Below, piece by piece: positions 19,569-29,601 of a stretch of 37,254 bases of DNA. Origin of the DNA: an uncultured Rikenella sp. (GTDB taxonomy: Bacteria; Bacteroidota; Bacteroidia; Bacteroidales; Rikenellaceae). The notes under the pieces are model-generated. The model ran no database searches. It saw only the letters and a list, made by a program, of their open reading frames with translations, and was not told the DNA's origin. The stretch lies in contig NZ_CANQYJ010000008.1 in the NCBI RefSeq assembly GCF_947628055.1, positions 1 through 37,254 on the forward strand, in the 5' to 3' direction. Within the stretch, counting starts at the first letter, position 1. Every line of letters begins with the position of its first letter. Made by a program: the position numbers and the translations under genes.

Positions 19569-19643
19569 AGGTATGAAAAAACCGCCTTACGGGGTCGTCC
19601 GTAAAGCGGTCTGCCAGATAAAAAGCCCCGAAACAGAGGCCGG

Positions 19644-19718
<75 letters not shown>

Positions 19719-19938
19719 GCTTGCCGGACAAATGTAATAAAAATTCGCGATTATATACTTTATCGTACCCGCCATCCTTTGTCCCGATTTTCCGGCTCGC
19801 GCCGCCCCCCCGGCCGCGAGAAGCGGCCCCCGGCGCAGAGCCGAACTCGAAAAAGGAGAAAAGTATACAATCGCGTAAAAATTTTCATCCCTCCCCATAT
19901 CGTCCCGGGACAGTATTGCATTTGCTAAATAAAATACA

Positions 19939-19946
19939 TAGCTTTG
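19939..19946 (+). promoter_or_regulatory. -7 box TAGCTTTG upstream of tonB
   Basis: TAnnTTTG with a TTG about 19 bp upstream (19917). Confidence 0.4.
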
Positions 19947-19994
19947 TAACGGTAATCATATCCTCACGGTTAACGCATAAATCCTACTAACCAT

Positions 19995-20693
19995 ATGGAA
20001 CTCAAAAAATCGCCCAAAGCCGACCTGGAAAACAAGCGGAGCTATTTTCTGGAGATCGGGATCATCATCGCTTTGGCGGCATGTATCGCCATGTTCAGCT
20101 GGAGCCAGAAAGAACGGGTCATCGAAGTGGTCGAACAGCCTGTCGTGGCGGTCGAAACCGAGATGACGGAAGTCACGGTGCAGGAAGACAAACGTCCGCC
20201 GGCACCGATGAAAACGCAGGCCGTGGTGCTGTCCGACCTGCTCAATGTGGTCAAAAACGATGCGAAAATCGAGCAGACGATCAATATCCTCGACTTGGAT
20301 GTGACCCAGGACTTGGCGGTGGATGTCACCAAGTTCGGGGGAACCTACACGGGCGAGGAGGAAATCGAGGAAGATGTGCCGGTGTTGATCGCCGAAGAAA
20401 TGCCGAGTTTCCAGGGCGGGGATGTGAACACTTTCGCCAGATGGTGCGGCAAGAATCTCGTGTATCCGGCGGTGGCGCAGGACAACGGATCGCAGGGCAA
20501 GGTGACCGTGCAGTTCGTGGTGGAACGCGACGGCTCGATTACGCAGGTGAAAATCCTGCGCGGGGTGGACAAGTACTTGGATGAAGAGGCGATCCGCGTG
20601 GTGAAAAGCTCGCCGAGATGGAAACCGGGGACGAACCGGGGCAAACCGGTGCGGGTATACGTGCAGGTGCCCATCAATTTCGTGCTGGAATAA
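19995..20693 (+). CDS. tonB: Energy transducer TonB
   Basis: MELKKSPKADLENKRSYFLEIGIIIALAACIAMF N-term TM; C-term VTVQFVVERDGSITQVKILRGVDKYLDEEAIRVVKSSPRWKPG. Confidence 0.92.
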   Translation: MELKKSPKADLENKRSYFLEIGIIIALAACIAMFSWSQKERVIEVVEQPVVAVETEMTEVTVQEDKRPPAPMKTQAVVLSDLLNVVKNDAKIEQTINILDLDVTQDLAVDVTKFGGTYTGEEEIEEDVPVLIAEEMPSFQGGDVNTFARWCGKNLVYPAVAQDNGSQGKVTVQFVVERDGSITQVKILRGVDKYLDEEAIRVVKSSPRWKPGTNRGKPVRVYVQVPINFVLE

Positions 20694-20727
20694 ACGCATC
20701 GGATTATCCGGCTTGCACACGTATTGA

Positions 20728-20770
20728 AAAGGCGGTGCGGTTCCATCTGCTTATGAACCGCACCGCCTTT
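20728..20770. terminator. Bidirectional terminator between tonB and DUF4251 gene
   Basis: 16-bp perfect inverted repeat aaaggcggtgcggttc/gaaccgcaccgccttt. Confidence 0.8.
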
Positions 20771-20794
20771 CGTATTTATTGTGCAGAGAGAGAA

Positions 20795-21307
20795 TCAGTT
20801 GGAGCGTATCGTGCCGCTGTAAACCACCGTATTGCCCATGTTCGGCACCAGCGTCAGCGTGGCGAATCCGTTATCGATGTCGTAGTTCAGGTGGAACACA
20901 TACTTCACATTGCCCCATTCGGTCTGGAACACCAGCGTCCACTGCGAACCGGAGTTCATATCCTCCCAAAAACTGAACTGCACCGTATTGATGTCGATCC
21001 GTTGGGGGATCATGGTCACATTCTGCGCCGCCGATACATACGGCAGATTCACCTCCAAAAAGCCCGGATAGACCGACACGTAATTGTTCCACTGGTTCAG
21101 CGCCTGCTCAGGGCCCATAAACTCCGGCGTCATCTGCGAAGCCGAAAAAGTGAAGTTATGCGTTTTGAGCGCGTTGGTCAGCTGCTGCACCATCGCCTCC
21201 CGGCGTTGGGCGCGCTGCGCGTCGCGCACCTCTTTCTGGGTGTAATCCTGCGCCATCGCCGTAACGGCCAGCGGCACCATCAGCATAGACAAAAATAACT
21301 TTTTCAT
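20795..21307 (-). CDS. DUF4251 family protein
   Basis: MKKLFLSMLMVPLAVTAMAQDYTQKEVRDAQRAQRREAMVQQLTNALKTHNFTFSASQM...; pattern remembered for DUF4251. Confidence 0.75.
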   Translation of the reverse strand: MKKLFLSMLMVPLAVTAMAQDYTQKEVRDAQRAQRREAMVQQLTNALKTHNFTFSASQMTPEFMGPEQALNQWNNYVSVYPGFLEVNLPYVSAAQNVTMIPQRIDINTVQFSFWEDMNSGSQWTLVFQTEWGNVKYVFHLNYDIDNGFATLTLVPNMGNTVVYSGTIRSN

Positions 21308-21500
21308 AGTCTCGGAATTTAAATAAGGTTGGTAATACATCGGTTTATTTGCGAATAAAAGTCCGACAATTTCCATGCCAAAGAAAATTGCACCAAATTT
21401 GCTAAATTCCAGTTTACCTCGCTTTTCCGCGCAGAAACGGAAACGAACGGTTCGAACCATTTGCAAACCTGACATACCCGCCATACGAAAAACGAAGACG

Positions 21501-22964
21501 ATGCAGATAAACAGAAAGATCGCAATCCTCGGCGCCGGCATGGCCCTGCTGTCGGGAGGAATGGGCTCCGCCGCGGCACAGGGTCTCGCTTCGCCGCCCC
21601 CGGACAGCATCCGGTTCCTCACCTTACAGGAGGCCATCGAAATCAGCTACCGGCAAAATCCGGCCATGGAAGCGCAGCGTCTGGCGCGCGAAGCCGCCGT
21701 CGACCGCCGCAAGGCAGCCTGGGGGCTGAGAATGCCGCAGTTAGGGGTCACGGGGGCCTACACCTACATGTCGGAGGACATCAAAGCCTTCGACCTGAAT
21801 CCGGAGAAAAACGCGGCGCTGGAGCATATCGGCCAACTGCCCCTCCCCTTTCCTGTCCCGCCGGAGGTCATTCAGGCGGTCCAGGGGATCGACCTGAGCC
21901 TGACGCTCCAGAAGCAGCAGTTCGCAGTGGTGGGAGCTACGGCGGCCTTGCCGCTGTACACGGGCGGCAAGATCAACGCAGCGGTCAACGCAGCCAAAAT
22001 CAACATCGAAAAGAGCGACCAGGAGGCCCTGAAAGTGCAGACCGACCTGTTCGCGGAGGTGGTGGAGCGCTATTACGGCCTGCTGCTGGCCCACCACGTC
22101 CTGCGGGTGCGGGAAGAGGTGACGGCAGGGATGCGCAAGCACCTCAGCGATGCCGAGAAACTGGAGGCCAACGGCATGATCGCTCCGACCGAGAAGCTCT
22201 ACGCCGAGATGTATCTGGCCCAGGCGGAAGGCGAGCAGACCGCAGCGTCCCTACAGATCGGAACGGTCAACCGGGCTTTGGGCGCTTCGCTGGGCAGCAC
22301 GGCGGACTACCTGCCGGTCACGGCCCTGTTCATCGTCGACGAACTCCGGCCGCTCTCCTACTACCGGCAGAAAGTGGCCCAGAACAGCCCGATTCTGAAA
22401 CAGGTGGAGCTGACGCGGCGGCTGGCGAAGGAAGGAGTGCGGGCGGCCCGAGCCGCTTTTCTGCCGGAAATCGCCGCTGTGGGGGCCGTCAATGCGTGGG
22501 ACTGGCAGCTTACGGAGCTGGCGCCGCGCTGGATGGTCGGCGCGGGTGTCAAACTGCGCATCTTCGACGGCCTGAGCAGCGAATACAAACATGCGGCGGC
22601 CAAAAAGGAGGTGCGACAGGTGGAAGCGATGCAGATCAAGGCGGAAAACGATCTGATGACGCTGACCGAAAAACTCTATAACCAGCTGAAAAGCTCGGCG
22701 GCGGAGGTGCATGCCTTAGGTGCATCGGTGGCTTTCGCCGAATCGTATCTGGACGCCAAACTGAAGGCGTTCAGCGAAGGGATGGCTCCGTCGTCGGACG
22801 TGGTGGACGCCCGGCTGAACCTGGCCAAAGCCCGGGTGGAGCGACTGGCGGCGGCCTACGCATTCGACGTGGCGCTGGCGCAGCTGCTGGCCCTCGCAGG
22901 CGAGACGGAAACGCTCGGCAGCTACATGCTCCAACCCGATTTCCAGACCATTGGCAACCAATAA
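21501..22964 (+). CDS. TolC family outer membrane efflux protein
   Basis: MQINRKIAILGAGMALLSGGMGSAAAQ signal peptide; LTLQEAIEISYRQNPAMEAQRLAREAA. Confidence 0.9.
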   Translation: MQINRKIAILGAGMALLSGGMGSAAAQGLASPPPDSIRFLTLQEAIEISYRQNPAMEAQRLAREAAVDRRKAAWGLRMPQLGVTGAYTYMSEDIKAFDLNPEKNAALEHIGQLPLPFPVPPEVIQAVQGIDLSLTLQKQQFAVVGATAALPLYTGGKINAAVNAAKINIEKSDQEALKVQTDLFAEVVERYYGLLLAHHVLRVREEVTAGMRKHLSDAEKLEANGMIAPTEKLYAEMYLAQAEGEQTAASLQIGTVNRALGASLGSTADYLPVTALFIVDELRPLSYYRQKVAQNSPILKQVELTRRLAKEGVRAARAAFLPEIAAVGAVNAWDWQLTELAPRWMVGAGVKLRIFDGLSSEYKHAAAKKEVRQVEAMQIKAENDLMTLTEKLYNQLKSSAAEVHALGASVAFAESYLDAKLKAFSEGMAPSSDVVDARLNLAKARVERLAAAYAFDVALAQLLALAGETETLGSYMLQPDFQTIGNQ

Positions 22965-22976
22965 TACTTTACCGGA

Positions 22977-23957
22977 ATGAAATCGAAGGTATATACCATC
23001 ACGCTGATTATCATCGCCGTCATTACGGTGGTGGCTTTTATCGGCTGGTTCGTGCTCAAGCCTGCCCCCTACCTGATGCAGGGGACGGTGGAGGCCACCA
23101 GCTACAAAGTGTCGTCCAAAGTGCCGGGCCGGGTGGACAGCCTGACTGTCAAGCGGGGCGATACGGTTCGGAAAGGGCAATTCCTGTACGGCATCAGTTC
23201 GCCGGAGGTCTACGCCAAGCTGACGCAGGCGGAGGCCGCCAAATCGGCGGCTACGGCCATGCAGGACAAGGTCGACGCAGGGGCGCGGAAGCAGCAGATC
23301 CGGCAGGCTTACGAGATGTGGCAGCAATCGCTGGCCGGGTTGGAACTGGCGCAGAAGACTTACGACCGGGTGAAAAACCTGTATGACCAGGGGGTGGTGC
23401 CGGCGCAGAAGTTAGACGAAGCGCAGGCGGCGCTGAAAGCGATGAAGACTACTGCGGCGGCGGCCGAAGCGGGCTACAATATGGCGACCGAGGGGGCGCA
23501 GTGGGAGGAGAAGGCGGCGGCCAAGGCGCTGGTGGAACAGGCGGGAGGTGCGGTGAGCGAGGTAGAGTCTTATGTGACCGAAACGCGCCAATATGCGCCG
23601 GTGGACGGCGAGGTGTCGAGCGTGGTCTCGGAGAACGGCGAGTTAGTGGGCACGGGTTATCCGGTGGTGACGGTGGTCGATTTGTCGGACGCCTGGGTGG
23701 TGTTCAACATCAAGGAGACCTTGCTGCCTAAAATCCGGAGAGGAACGAAATTCGACGGTTATTTTCCGGCGCTGGACAAGACTTACGAACTGACGGTGGA
23801 TTATATCGCGGCGGAGGCTTCGTATGCGACCTGGGCGGCGACACGCACCAGCGGGGAGTTCGACGTGAAGACGTTCGAGGTGCATGCACGGCCGGCGGGA
23901 CGGATCGACGGTCTGCGGCCGGGAATGACCGTGACGGTGGACTACAACTCGTTTTAA
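22977..23957 (+). CDS. HlyD family efflux adaptor
   Basis: N-terminal TM; GTVEATSYKVSSKVPGRVDSLTVKRGDTVRKGQFLYGI; ...APVDGEVSSVVSENGELVGTGYPVVTVVDL. Confidence 0.92.
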   Translation: MKSKVYTITLIIIAVITVVAFIGWFVLKPAPYLMQGTVEATSYKVSSKVPGRVDSLTVKRGDTVRKGQFLYGISSPEVYAKLTQAEAAKSAATAMQDKVDAGARKQQIRQAYEMWQQSLAGLELAQKTYDRVKNLYDQGVVPAQKLDEAQAALKAMKTTAAAAEAGYNMATEGAQWEEKAAAKALVEQAGGAVSEVESYVTETRQYAPVDGEVSSVVSENGELVGTGYPVVTVVDLSDAWVVFNIKETLLPKIRRGTKFDGYFPALDKTYELTVDYIAAEASYATWAATRTSGEFDVKTFEVHARPAGRIDGLRPGMTVTVDYNSF

Positions 23958-23975
23958 ATGTTCGGTTATTATTTA

Positions 23976-24870
23976 CGCTCAAGCTGCGGCGGCATTTACT
24001 TTCTTGGGTGACCAAGAACCGAGCGACGTATCCGAGGGTAGAGACCGCTGGCGGGCTATGCCGAGGCAGTGCGAGGAAGACCGCAGGTCAAAGTAGAGAA
24101 AGAACCGACACAGCAGGCGAGTGCCATCGAGCTTGCTCGAATGGCCGAGGCGCCAGAAGGAAGGCGAAGCCAAAGTGCCTCCAGCCGGTTGCGCCTTGTC
24201 GAAGCCCGCGCACCCGCACGGGCTTCTCAAAGCAAAACGCGGCATTCCCGGGTCTGCCGTGTCTACCCGCAATTAAGGAAGACACTGATTCCAAAAGCGA
24301 CGCTTCCGGAGGTGCTTTCGCGTGCTCCTTATTACTTGCGATCGGGCCGGAGCCAGCGGGGCCGTTTAGGGTAATTACAGTCCGGTCGGTGTGCCCGGCG
24401 GCACCAGGTCTCCGCAGCCGGGGGCTCCGGCCTGTCATAGGGAGATCATGGCTGAAAAACCCTCTTGGATGCCGTTAAGCACAACGGCCCGCACGCTGAC
24501 GCGAGAAACTGTTTTCTCTGCATGCGAAAACACTTCCGGGAACGGATAGACACAGCAGACCCGGGAATGTCGTGTTTTGACTTGAGAAAGCCGGACTGAA
24601 TGACCGGCTTTCGACAAGGCGAAACCGATTCCCGGTGACTTCTTTGCTTCCTTTCTTGGTCACCCAAGAAAGGAAGGGCCCCCGCGGCCTGAGCGGGAGG
24701 AGAAGAAAAAACTCTACCCCCGGCGAGGGAACGCCCGTAGAACTTTCCGCCGGAGAGAAAGCCCGCCGGCCCGAGGCAATTATCAAAGAAAAAAGCCTCC
24801 GCGGCATGAGCGGTGAAGCGAAAGCCAAAAGCCCCACCCGGCATGAGGGTATTTCAGTTACTTTTTAAAG
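23976..24870. repeat. Composite intergenic repeat, copy D (about 0.9 kb, several modules)
   Basis: Matches 37.1 kb (ctttctt..gaccaagaaccgagc..), copy A modules in rearranged orientation (24018-24171), and an internal inverted pair (24191-24265 vs 24560-24622). Confidence 0.85.
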
Positions 24871-24886
24871 GAACTCTTATTATCGA

Positions 24887-26059
24887 ATGGGACGATTCAG
24901 CGACAGCGTAAAACGCGAGATCCGACGGTTCGGACAGAGCCGGATCCTGGTGACCGCGGCCATCATCATTCCGGTGACGATGACCGTGCTGTACGTGCTG
25001 ATGTTCCGGCAAGGAACAGTGCACGACCTGCCCGTGGCCGTGTACGACGGCGACCGCACCGAACTGTCGCGGCAGCTGGTCCGGATGGTCGACGCCACAC
25101 CGGCGGCCCAGGTGGCTCTGCACGTGGAGAGTATCGAACAGGGCCGGCAATCGATGGTGCAGGGGTTGACCAACGCCCTGATCGTCATTCCGGAAGGGCT
25201 TCAGGCCGATGTGTTGTCCGGTCAGGGGAGAGCGCAGGTCTCCGCACAGATCAGCGGGGCGAGAATTCTCAACTCCGGACTGCTCAAACGGGACATTACG
25301 ACCGTTTTCCAGGCCTTCAACATCGGCGTGGAGACCCAGCTGCTCGGCGCCAAAGGAATCCCGGCATCGCAAGGATATGCGATGGCCTATCCGATCGCTT
25401 TCGAGAAACATGTATTGTTCAATCCTTACGGCAGTTACGCCTACTACCTACTGCCGGGACTGCTGTTCCTGGCACTGATCATCACGGTCAGCACGGTGAC
25501 GGTCTACGCCGTGGGCAGCGAACTGAAAAACGGCACGGCAGCCGAATGGATCGCGACGGCGGGGGGAAGCATCACACGCGCATTGGCGGCCAAGCTGGCG
25601 CCGTATGTGCTGCTGTTCACCTTGCTCTCCCTCTTGATGAACACCCTGCTCTACCGATTCCTGGGAATGCCTTTCCACGGGCGGGAAGCGATCATACTGG
25701 TGCTGGGCAATCTGTTTGTGATATTAGCTTACATGGCTATCGGGGTGATCCTGGTGGCGGTCAGCGCCAATATGCGGTTCTCGTTGTCCGTGGCGGGAGG
25801 AGTGGCAACGGCTTCGCTGTCGTTCTGCGGGCTGACGTTCCCGCAGATCGGGATGTATCCGGCCATTGCGGCGCTGTCCAAGCTGTTCCCTTTCACCTAT
25901 TTTATCGACCTCTTCATCGAACAGAGTCTTCGCGGAGCCCCGCCGGCGCGGTCGCTGGGGGATCTGGCGGCTATGGGCGTATTCGTGCTGGCGATGGCGG
26001 CCTTAGTGCCGAGGCTCAAAAAGGTGGCGATGAATCCGCAGTATTACGGAAAAGATTGA
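24887..26059 (+). CDS. ABC-2 type transporter permease
   Basis: MGRFSDSVKREIRRF...; N-term TM, large extracytoplasmic domain, five C-term TMs; DLPVAVYDGDRTELSRQLVRMVDATPAAQV. Confidence 0.88.
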   Translation: MGRFSDSVKREIRRFGQSRILVTAAIIIPVTMTVLYVLMFRQGTVHDLPVAVYDGDRTELSRQLVRMVDATPAAQVALHVESIEQGRQSMVQGLTNALIVIPEGLQADVLSGQGRAQVSAQISGARILNSGLLKRDITTVFQAFNIGVETQLLGAKGIPASQGYAMAYPIAFEKHVLFNPYGSYAYYLLPGLLFLALIITVSTVTVYAVGSELKNGTAAEWIATAGGSITRALAAKLAPYVLLFTLLSLLMNTLLYRFLGMPFHGREAIILVLGNLFVILAYMAIGVILVAVSANMRFSLSVAGGVATASLSFCGLTFPQIGMYPAIAALSKLFPFTYFIDLFIEQSLRGAPPARSLGDLAAMGVFVLAMAALVPRLKKVAMNPQYYGKD

Positions 26060-26063
26060 GGGT

Positions 26064-27260
26064 ATGAAACGATTCTGGAACATAACGAAAACCGAATTCA
26101 TCTCCATCTTCAAAGACGGGGGGGCGATGCTGATCCTGTTCGGGGCGATGCTGATCTACGGCACTTTGTATCCGCTGATCTATGCGCCGCAGGTGGTGCG
26201 CAATTTTCCGGTAGCGGTGGTGGACCTGGACAACACGCCGCCGAGCCGGAAACTGGCACGGATGCTGGATGCTACGCCGGAAGCGGATGTATGGTACGAG
26301 GTGCAAAGTCTCGACGAGGCGAAGTGGCTGTTTCTCGACCGGAAAATCTACGGGGTGCTTTATATTCCCGAGGGGTACGAAAAACGGATGCTGGCAGGGG
26401 AGCAGAACGAGGTGAGCCTGTATGCCGACGGAGGTTATTTCCTGCTTTACAGCGATTTTCTGGGGGCGGTGGGGGAAGTTGTGGTCACGGCGGGGGCCGA
26501 GGTGCAAATCGGGACGCTGATGGCCGGAGGGCTGAACCGACAGCAGGCGGAGTGGCTGGCTATGCCGGTGGCATACGATGTCGATATGCTTTACAATCCT
26601 TACGGGGGATATGCGACGGCGATCCTGCCGGCGGTACTGATCCTGATCGCCCAGCAGCTTTTGCTGGTGGGGATTGGCATGGTGGGGGGAACGTGGTTCG
26701 AGAGGGGGACGTGGAGGCAGTTCCGGGATTATTCGGCCACACGGCTTGTTTTTGCCAAGGCGACGGCTTACTTGTTCCTGTATATTCCGCTGATGCTCTA
26801 TATGTTCAGTTTCCAGTACAAGTTCTTCGGTTATCCGATGAATGGGAATCACTGGGATCTGCTGCTGGTTTTCCTGCCTTACCTGCTGTCGGTGATTTTC
26901 TTGGGGCTGACGCTGGGCGCTTTGTTCCGCAAGCGGGAGAGTTCGATGATGCTGCTGATCGTGACGTCGGTCTTTTTCCTGATCGTCAGCGGCATTTCAT
27001 GGCCTCGCGAGGGTATGCCAGAATGGATCTATGCGTTGGGGCGTATGGTTCCGTCGAGTAGCGGGATAGATGCTTTGGTCCGGATCCGGACGATGGGTGG
27101 CACGCTGTCGGACGTGGCGCCGGAGGCGGTCACTTTGTGGATGCTGACGGGTGCCTACGGACTGACGGCGATATTGGCTACGATCAGGCGCACGCGGGCT
27201 TTGCAGGCTGTTGCGAAGGCGGAACGGGAGGATTGTTGCGGTGAACCGGCAAACCGGTAA
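26064..27260 (+). CDS. ABC-2 type transporter permease
   Basis: MKRFWNITKTEFISIFKDGGAMLILFGAMLIYGTLYPLIYAPQVVRNFPVAVVDLDNTPPSRKLARMLDATPEADV; same family as preceding gene. Confidence 0.88.
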   Translation: MKRFWNITKTEFISIFKDGGAMLILFGAMLIYGTLYPLIYAPQVVRNFPVAVVDLDNTPPSRKLARMLDATPEADVWYEVQSLDEAKWLFLDRKIYGVLYIPEGYEKRMLAGEQNEVSLYADGGYFLLYSDFLGAVGEVVVTAGAEVQIGTLMAGGLNRQQAEWLAMPVAYDVDMLYNPYGGYATAILPAVLILIAQQLLLVGIGMVGGTWFERGTWRQFRDYSATRLVFAKATAYLFLYIPLMLYMFSFQYKFFGYPMNGNHWDLLLVFLPYLLSVIFLGLTLGALFRKRESSMMLLIVTSVFFLIVSGISWPREGMPEWIYALGRMVPSSSGIDALVRIRTMGGTLSDVAPEAVTLWMLTGAYGLTAILATIRRTRALQAVAKAEREDCCGEPANR

Positions 27261-27284
27261 ATCGACCGTTTAATTGCCCTGTGC

Positions 27285-27825
27285 TGTCTGGAACCGTAGG
27301 CTTATTTAGCACCGTTCTGTACGGGACTGTCGCTTTCTTGAAAGAAAGCGACGCAAAGAACTTTTCAGATAGCTGCGCTACTCCTTACGCTCCGCAGTCC
27401 TTTTTCTTTGAATCCTATTTTTGTGTCGGGCTTTCTCAATGGGCGCGTTAATGATTGTATTACCTTATGCGCGCCGCATTGGAAAGTCCCGACACAAAAA
27501 AACATTCAAGAATCGGGTATCCGGCAGGCTCAAGAGATGCGTTAGCATCTCAAAAAGTTTGGCTTCGCCTTCCTCCTGGCGCCTCGACCATTCGAGCAAG
27601 CTCGACGGCGCTCGGTTGCTGCGTCGGTTTTCTGGTTCTCGCTAACTGCGCTGCGCTTGTTTTGCCTCCGGCTTCCTCGCGCTACCTCAGCAGAGACCGC
27701 TTGCGGGCTATGCCGAGGTAGCGCGAGGAAAACGAGCGGAGCGAAGTTAAAGAGAACAGTTCCCTCTTGGAACACGTACAGTAAAACCTACAATTAATTA
27801 TAGGCCCTTGCAAGCGATCTCCCTG
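27285..27825 (+). repeat. Composite intergenic repeat, copy B
   Basis: 36-bp block identical to copy C, about 30-bp-arm palindrome (27417-27500), copy A modules, and long hairpin 27635-27757. Confidence 0.88.
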
Positions 27826-28044
27826 ATGTCAAGCCGGAAGTCCGCTCGGCACTCGAGCCGGGCTGTACCTACCTAAACGGCCCGCCGAAAAAATGCCTGT
27901 AGACAAGGTTGGAAAGCCCGTCAATTCCCCAACCGTCCGCACCGACCGAAAACAGCCCCAACGGTTGCATGATCCATGCAGACAAAAATCCGCGAATCCC
28001 AAAACAAATAATTTTCGTAACTTGCCGATTCCATTACCCGCCCT

Positions 28045-29412
28045 ATGAAAGCACGCATTTTGTACGGCCTGCTCATCCCGATATTCCACGTTTCGGTTGC
28101 CCGGGCGACCGAAACGTGGAACATCGAACAGTGCATCCGCCACGCCGTGGAACACAATATACAAGTCAAACAGGGCCTCAACACAGTCGAAACGGCCCGC
28201 GTGGACAACACCCAGACCAAACTCAGCTACCTGCCCAACCTCAACGCCGGATTAGGATACAACGTCTCGTTCGGGCGGTCGCTCGACCCGACGACCTACA
28301 ACTACGTGTCGGGGCAGACCGTGCAGAACGCCAGCGGGAGCTTGTCGCTGAGCACCACCGTATTCGCCGGGATGCAGAAACTGCACGCCATGCGCCGCGC
28401 AGAATTCAGCCTCATGGCCTCGGTGCAGGACGTGGAACGGATCAAAGACGAGATCACCATCGCCGTGGCAGCGGCATACCTCCAGATACTCTATAACAAA
28501 GAACAAGTCGCCGTTTCCGAAGCCCAGATCGCTACGCTCCAGGAACAGATCGAACGGACATCGAAACTGGTCGAAGCAGGATCGCTGCCGATCGGCAGCC
28601 GGCTGGAGCTCGAGGCGCAACTGGCCTCGGAACGGTATAACCTGGTCAATTACAAAAACCAGCTTGCCAATTCTTTATTGACACTCACGCAGCTGCTGGA
28701 GCTGCGCGACGTGCCGGAATTCGACGTGGAAGTGCCGGACAGCGCGGCGCTGGCGGCTATGGATGCCCGCGGCCTGCGGGATGTGGGCGAGATTTACGAT
28801 GCGGCATTGACCCTGCCGCGGATCGAAGTGACCAAATGGCAGCGCAAGATCGCCGAACAGGACGTTTCGCTGGCCCGGGCGCGCTACTACCCGTCGCTGG
28901 GCTTCGGAGCGAGCTACGGCAGCAGTTGGTCGGACGCCCGCCAGAAACCGCAATTAGGGCCGGACGGCAAGCCGTACTACACGAAATACCCGTTTTTCGA
29001 CCAGTTAGGCGACAACGCGTCATCGGCTTTGCAATTCAATCTGTCGGTGCCGATCTTCGGGGGGCTGAATACGCGGAATGCGGTGCGCAAGACGAAGATC
29101 GCCCTGCGGAACGCCGATCTGAACGTGAAACTGGCCGAAGACCGGCTCTACAAAGAGATTCAGCAGGCATGGACGGATGCGCGGGGGGCTTTGGAACGGT
29201 ACAACTCTGCGCAAAGCAGCGTGGTGTCGAACGCCGAGTCGTTCCGCAACACGGAACAGAAGTTCAACGCAGGGGCGGCGACGGCGGTGGACTACAACGT
29301 GGCGAAAAACAACCTGCTGACGGCGCAGTCGCTGATGCTCCAGGCACGGTACGAATACATCTTCAAAATGAAGATTCTGGACTTCTACCGCGGGGTGGAA
29401 ATCACGCTGTGA
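28045..29412 (+). CDS. TolC family outer membrane efflux protein
   Basis: WNIEQCIRHAVEHNIQVKQGLNTVETARVDNTQTKLSYLPNLNAGLGYNVSFGRSLDPTTYNY; OEP repeats. Confidence 0.9.
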   Translation: MKARILYGLLIPIFHVSVARATETWNIEQCIRHAVEHNIQVKQGLNTVETARVDNTQTKLSYLPNLNAGLGYNVSFGRSLDPTTYNYVSGQTVQNASGSLSLSTTVFAGMQKLHAMRRAEFSLMASVQDVERIKDEITIAVAAAYLQILYNKEQVAVSEAQIATLQEQIERTSKLVEAGSLPIGSRLELEAQLASERYNLVNYKNQLANSLLTLTQLLELRDVPEFDVEVPDSAALAAMDARGLRDVGEIYDAALTLPRIEVTKWQRKIAEQDVSLARARYYPSLGFGASYGSSWSDARQKPQLGPDGKPYYTKYPFFDQLGDNASSALQFNLSVPIFGGLNTRNAVRKTKIALRNADLNVKLAEDRLYKEIQQAWTDARGALERYNSAQSSVVSNAESFRNTEQKFNAGAATAVDYNVAKNNLLTAQSLMLQARYEYIFKMKILDFYRGVEITL

Positions 29413-29601
29413 CGGCAGCGGCCGGGGACAGTCTCGTTCCGCCCGGGCTGTAATTGAATCGCAGGGGGCCGATTGTTCTATGTCCGGCGATCGCGCAAGC
29501 CGCGGCCGTCGGAAATTTATTGTACGGTCAACGTCCCGCCGGGGCGCTGTCCGGACAGACAGACCGCAATATCATGCACCAAAACGAATAAAAACAAATA
29601 T

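Noticed and set aside
24008-24868. Several 60-156 aa ORFs in copy D
   Set aside because: Frames cross hairpin modules on both strands; same sequence read in different frames in other copies, so not coding.
26110-26130. G7 tract early in the second ABC-2 permease as a phase-variation site
   Set aside because: Frame is intact and a single G7 in GC-rich coding DNA is weak evidence; needs read-level data.
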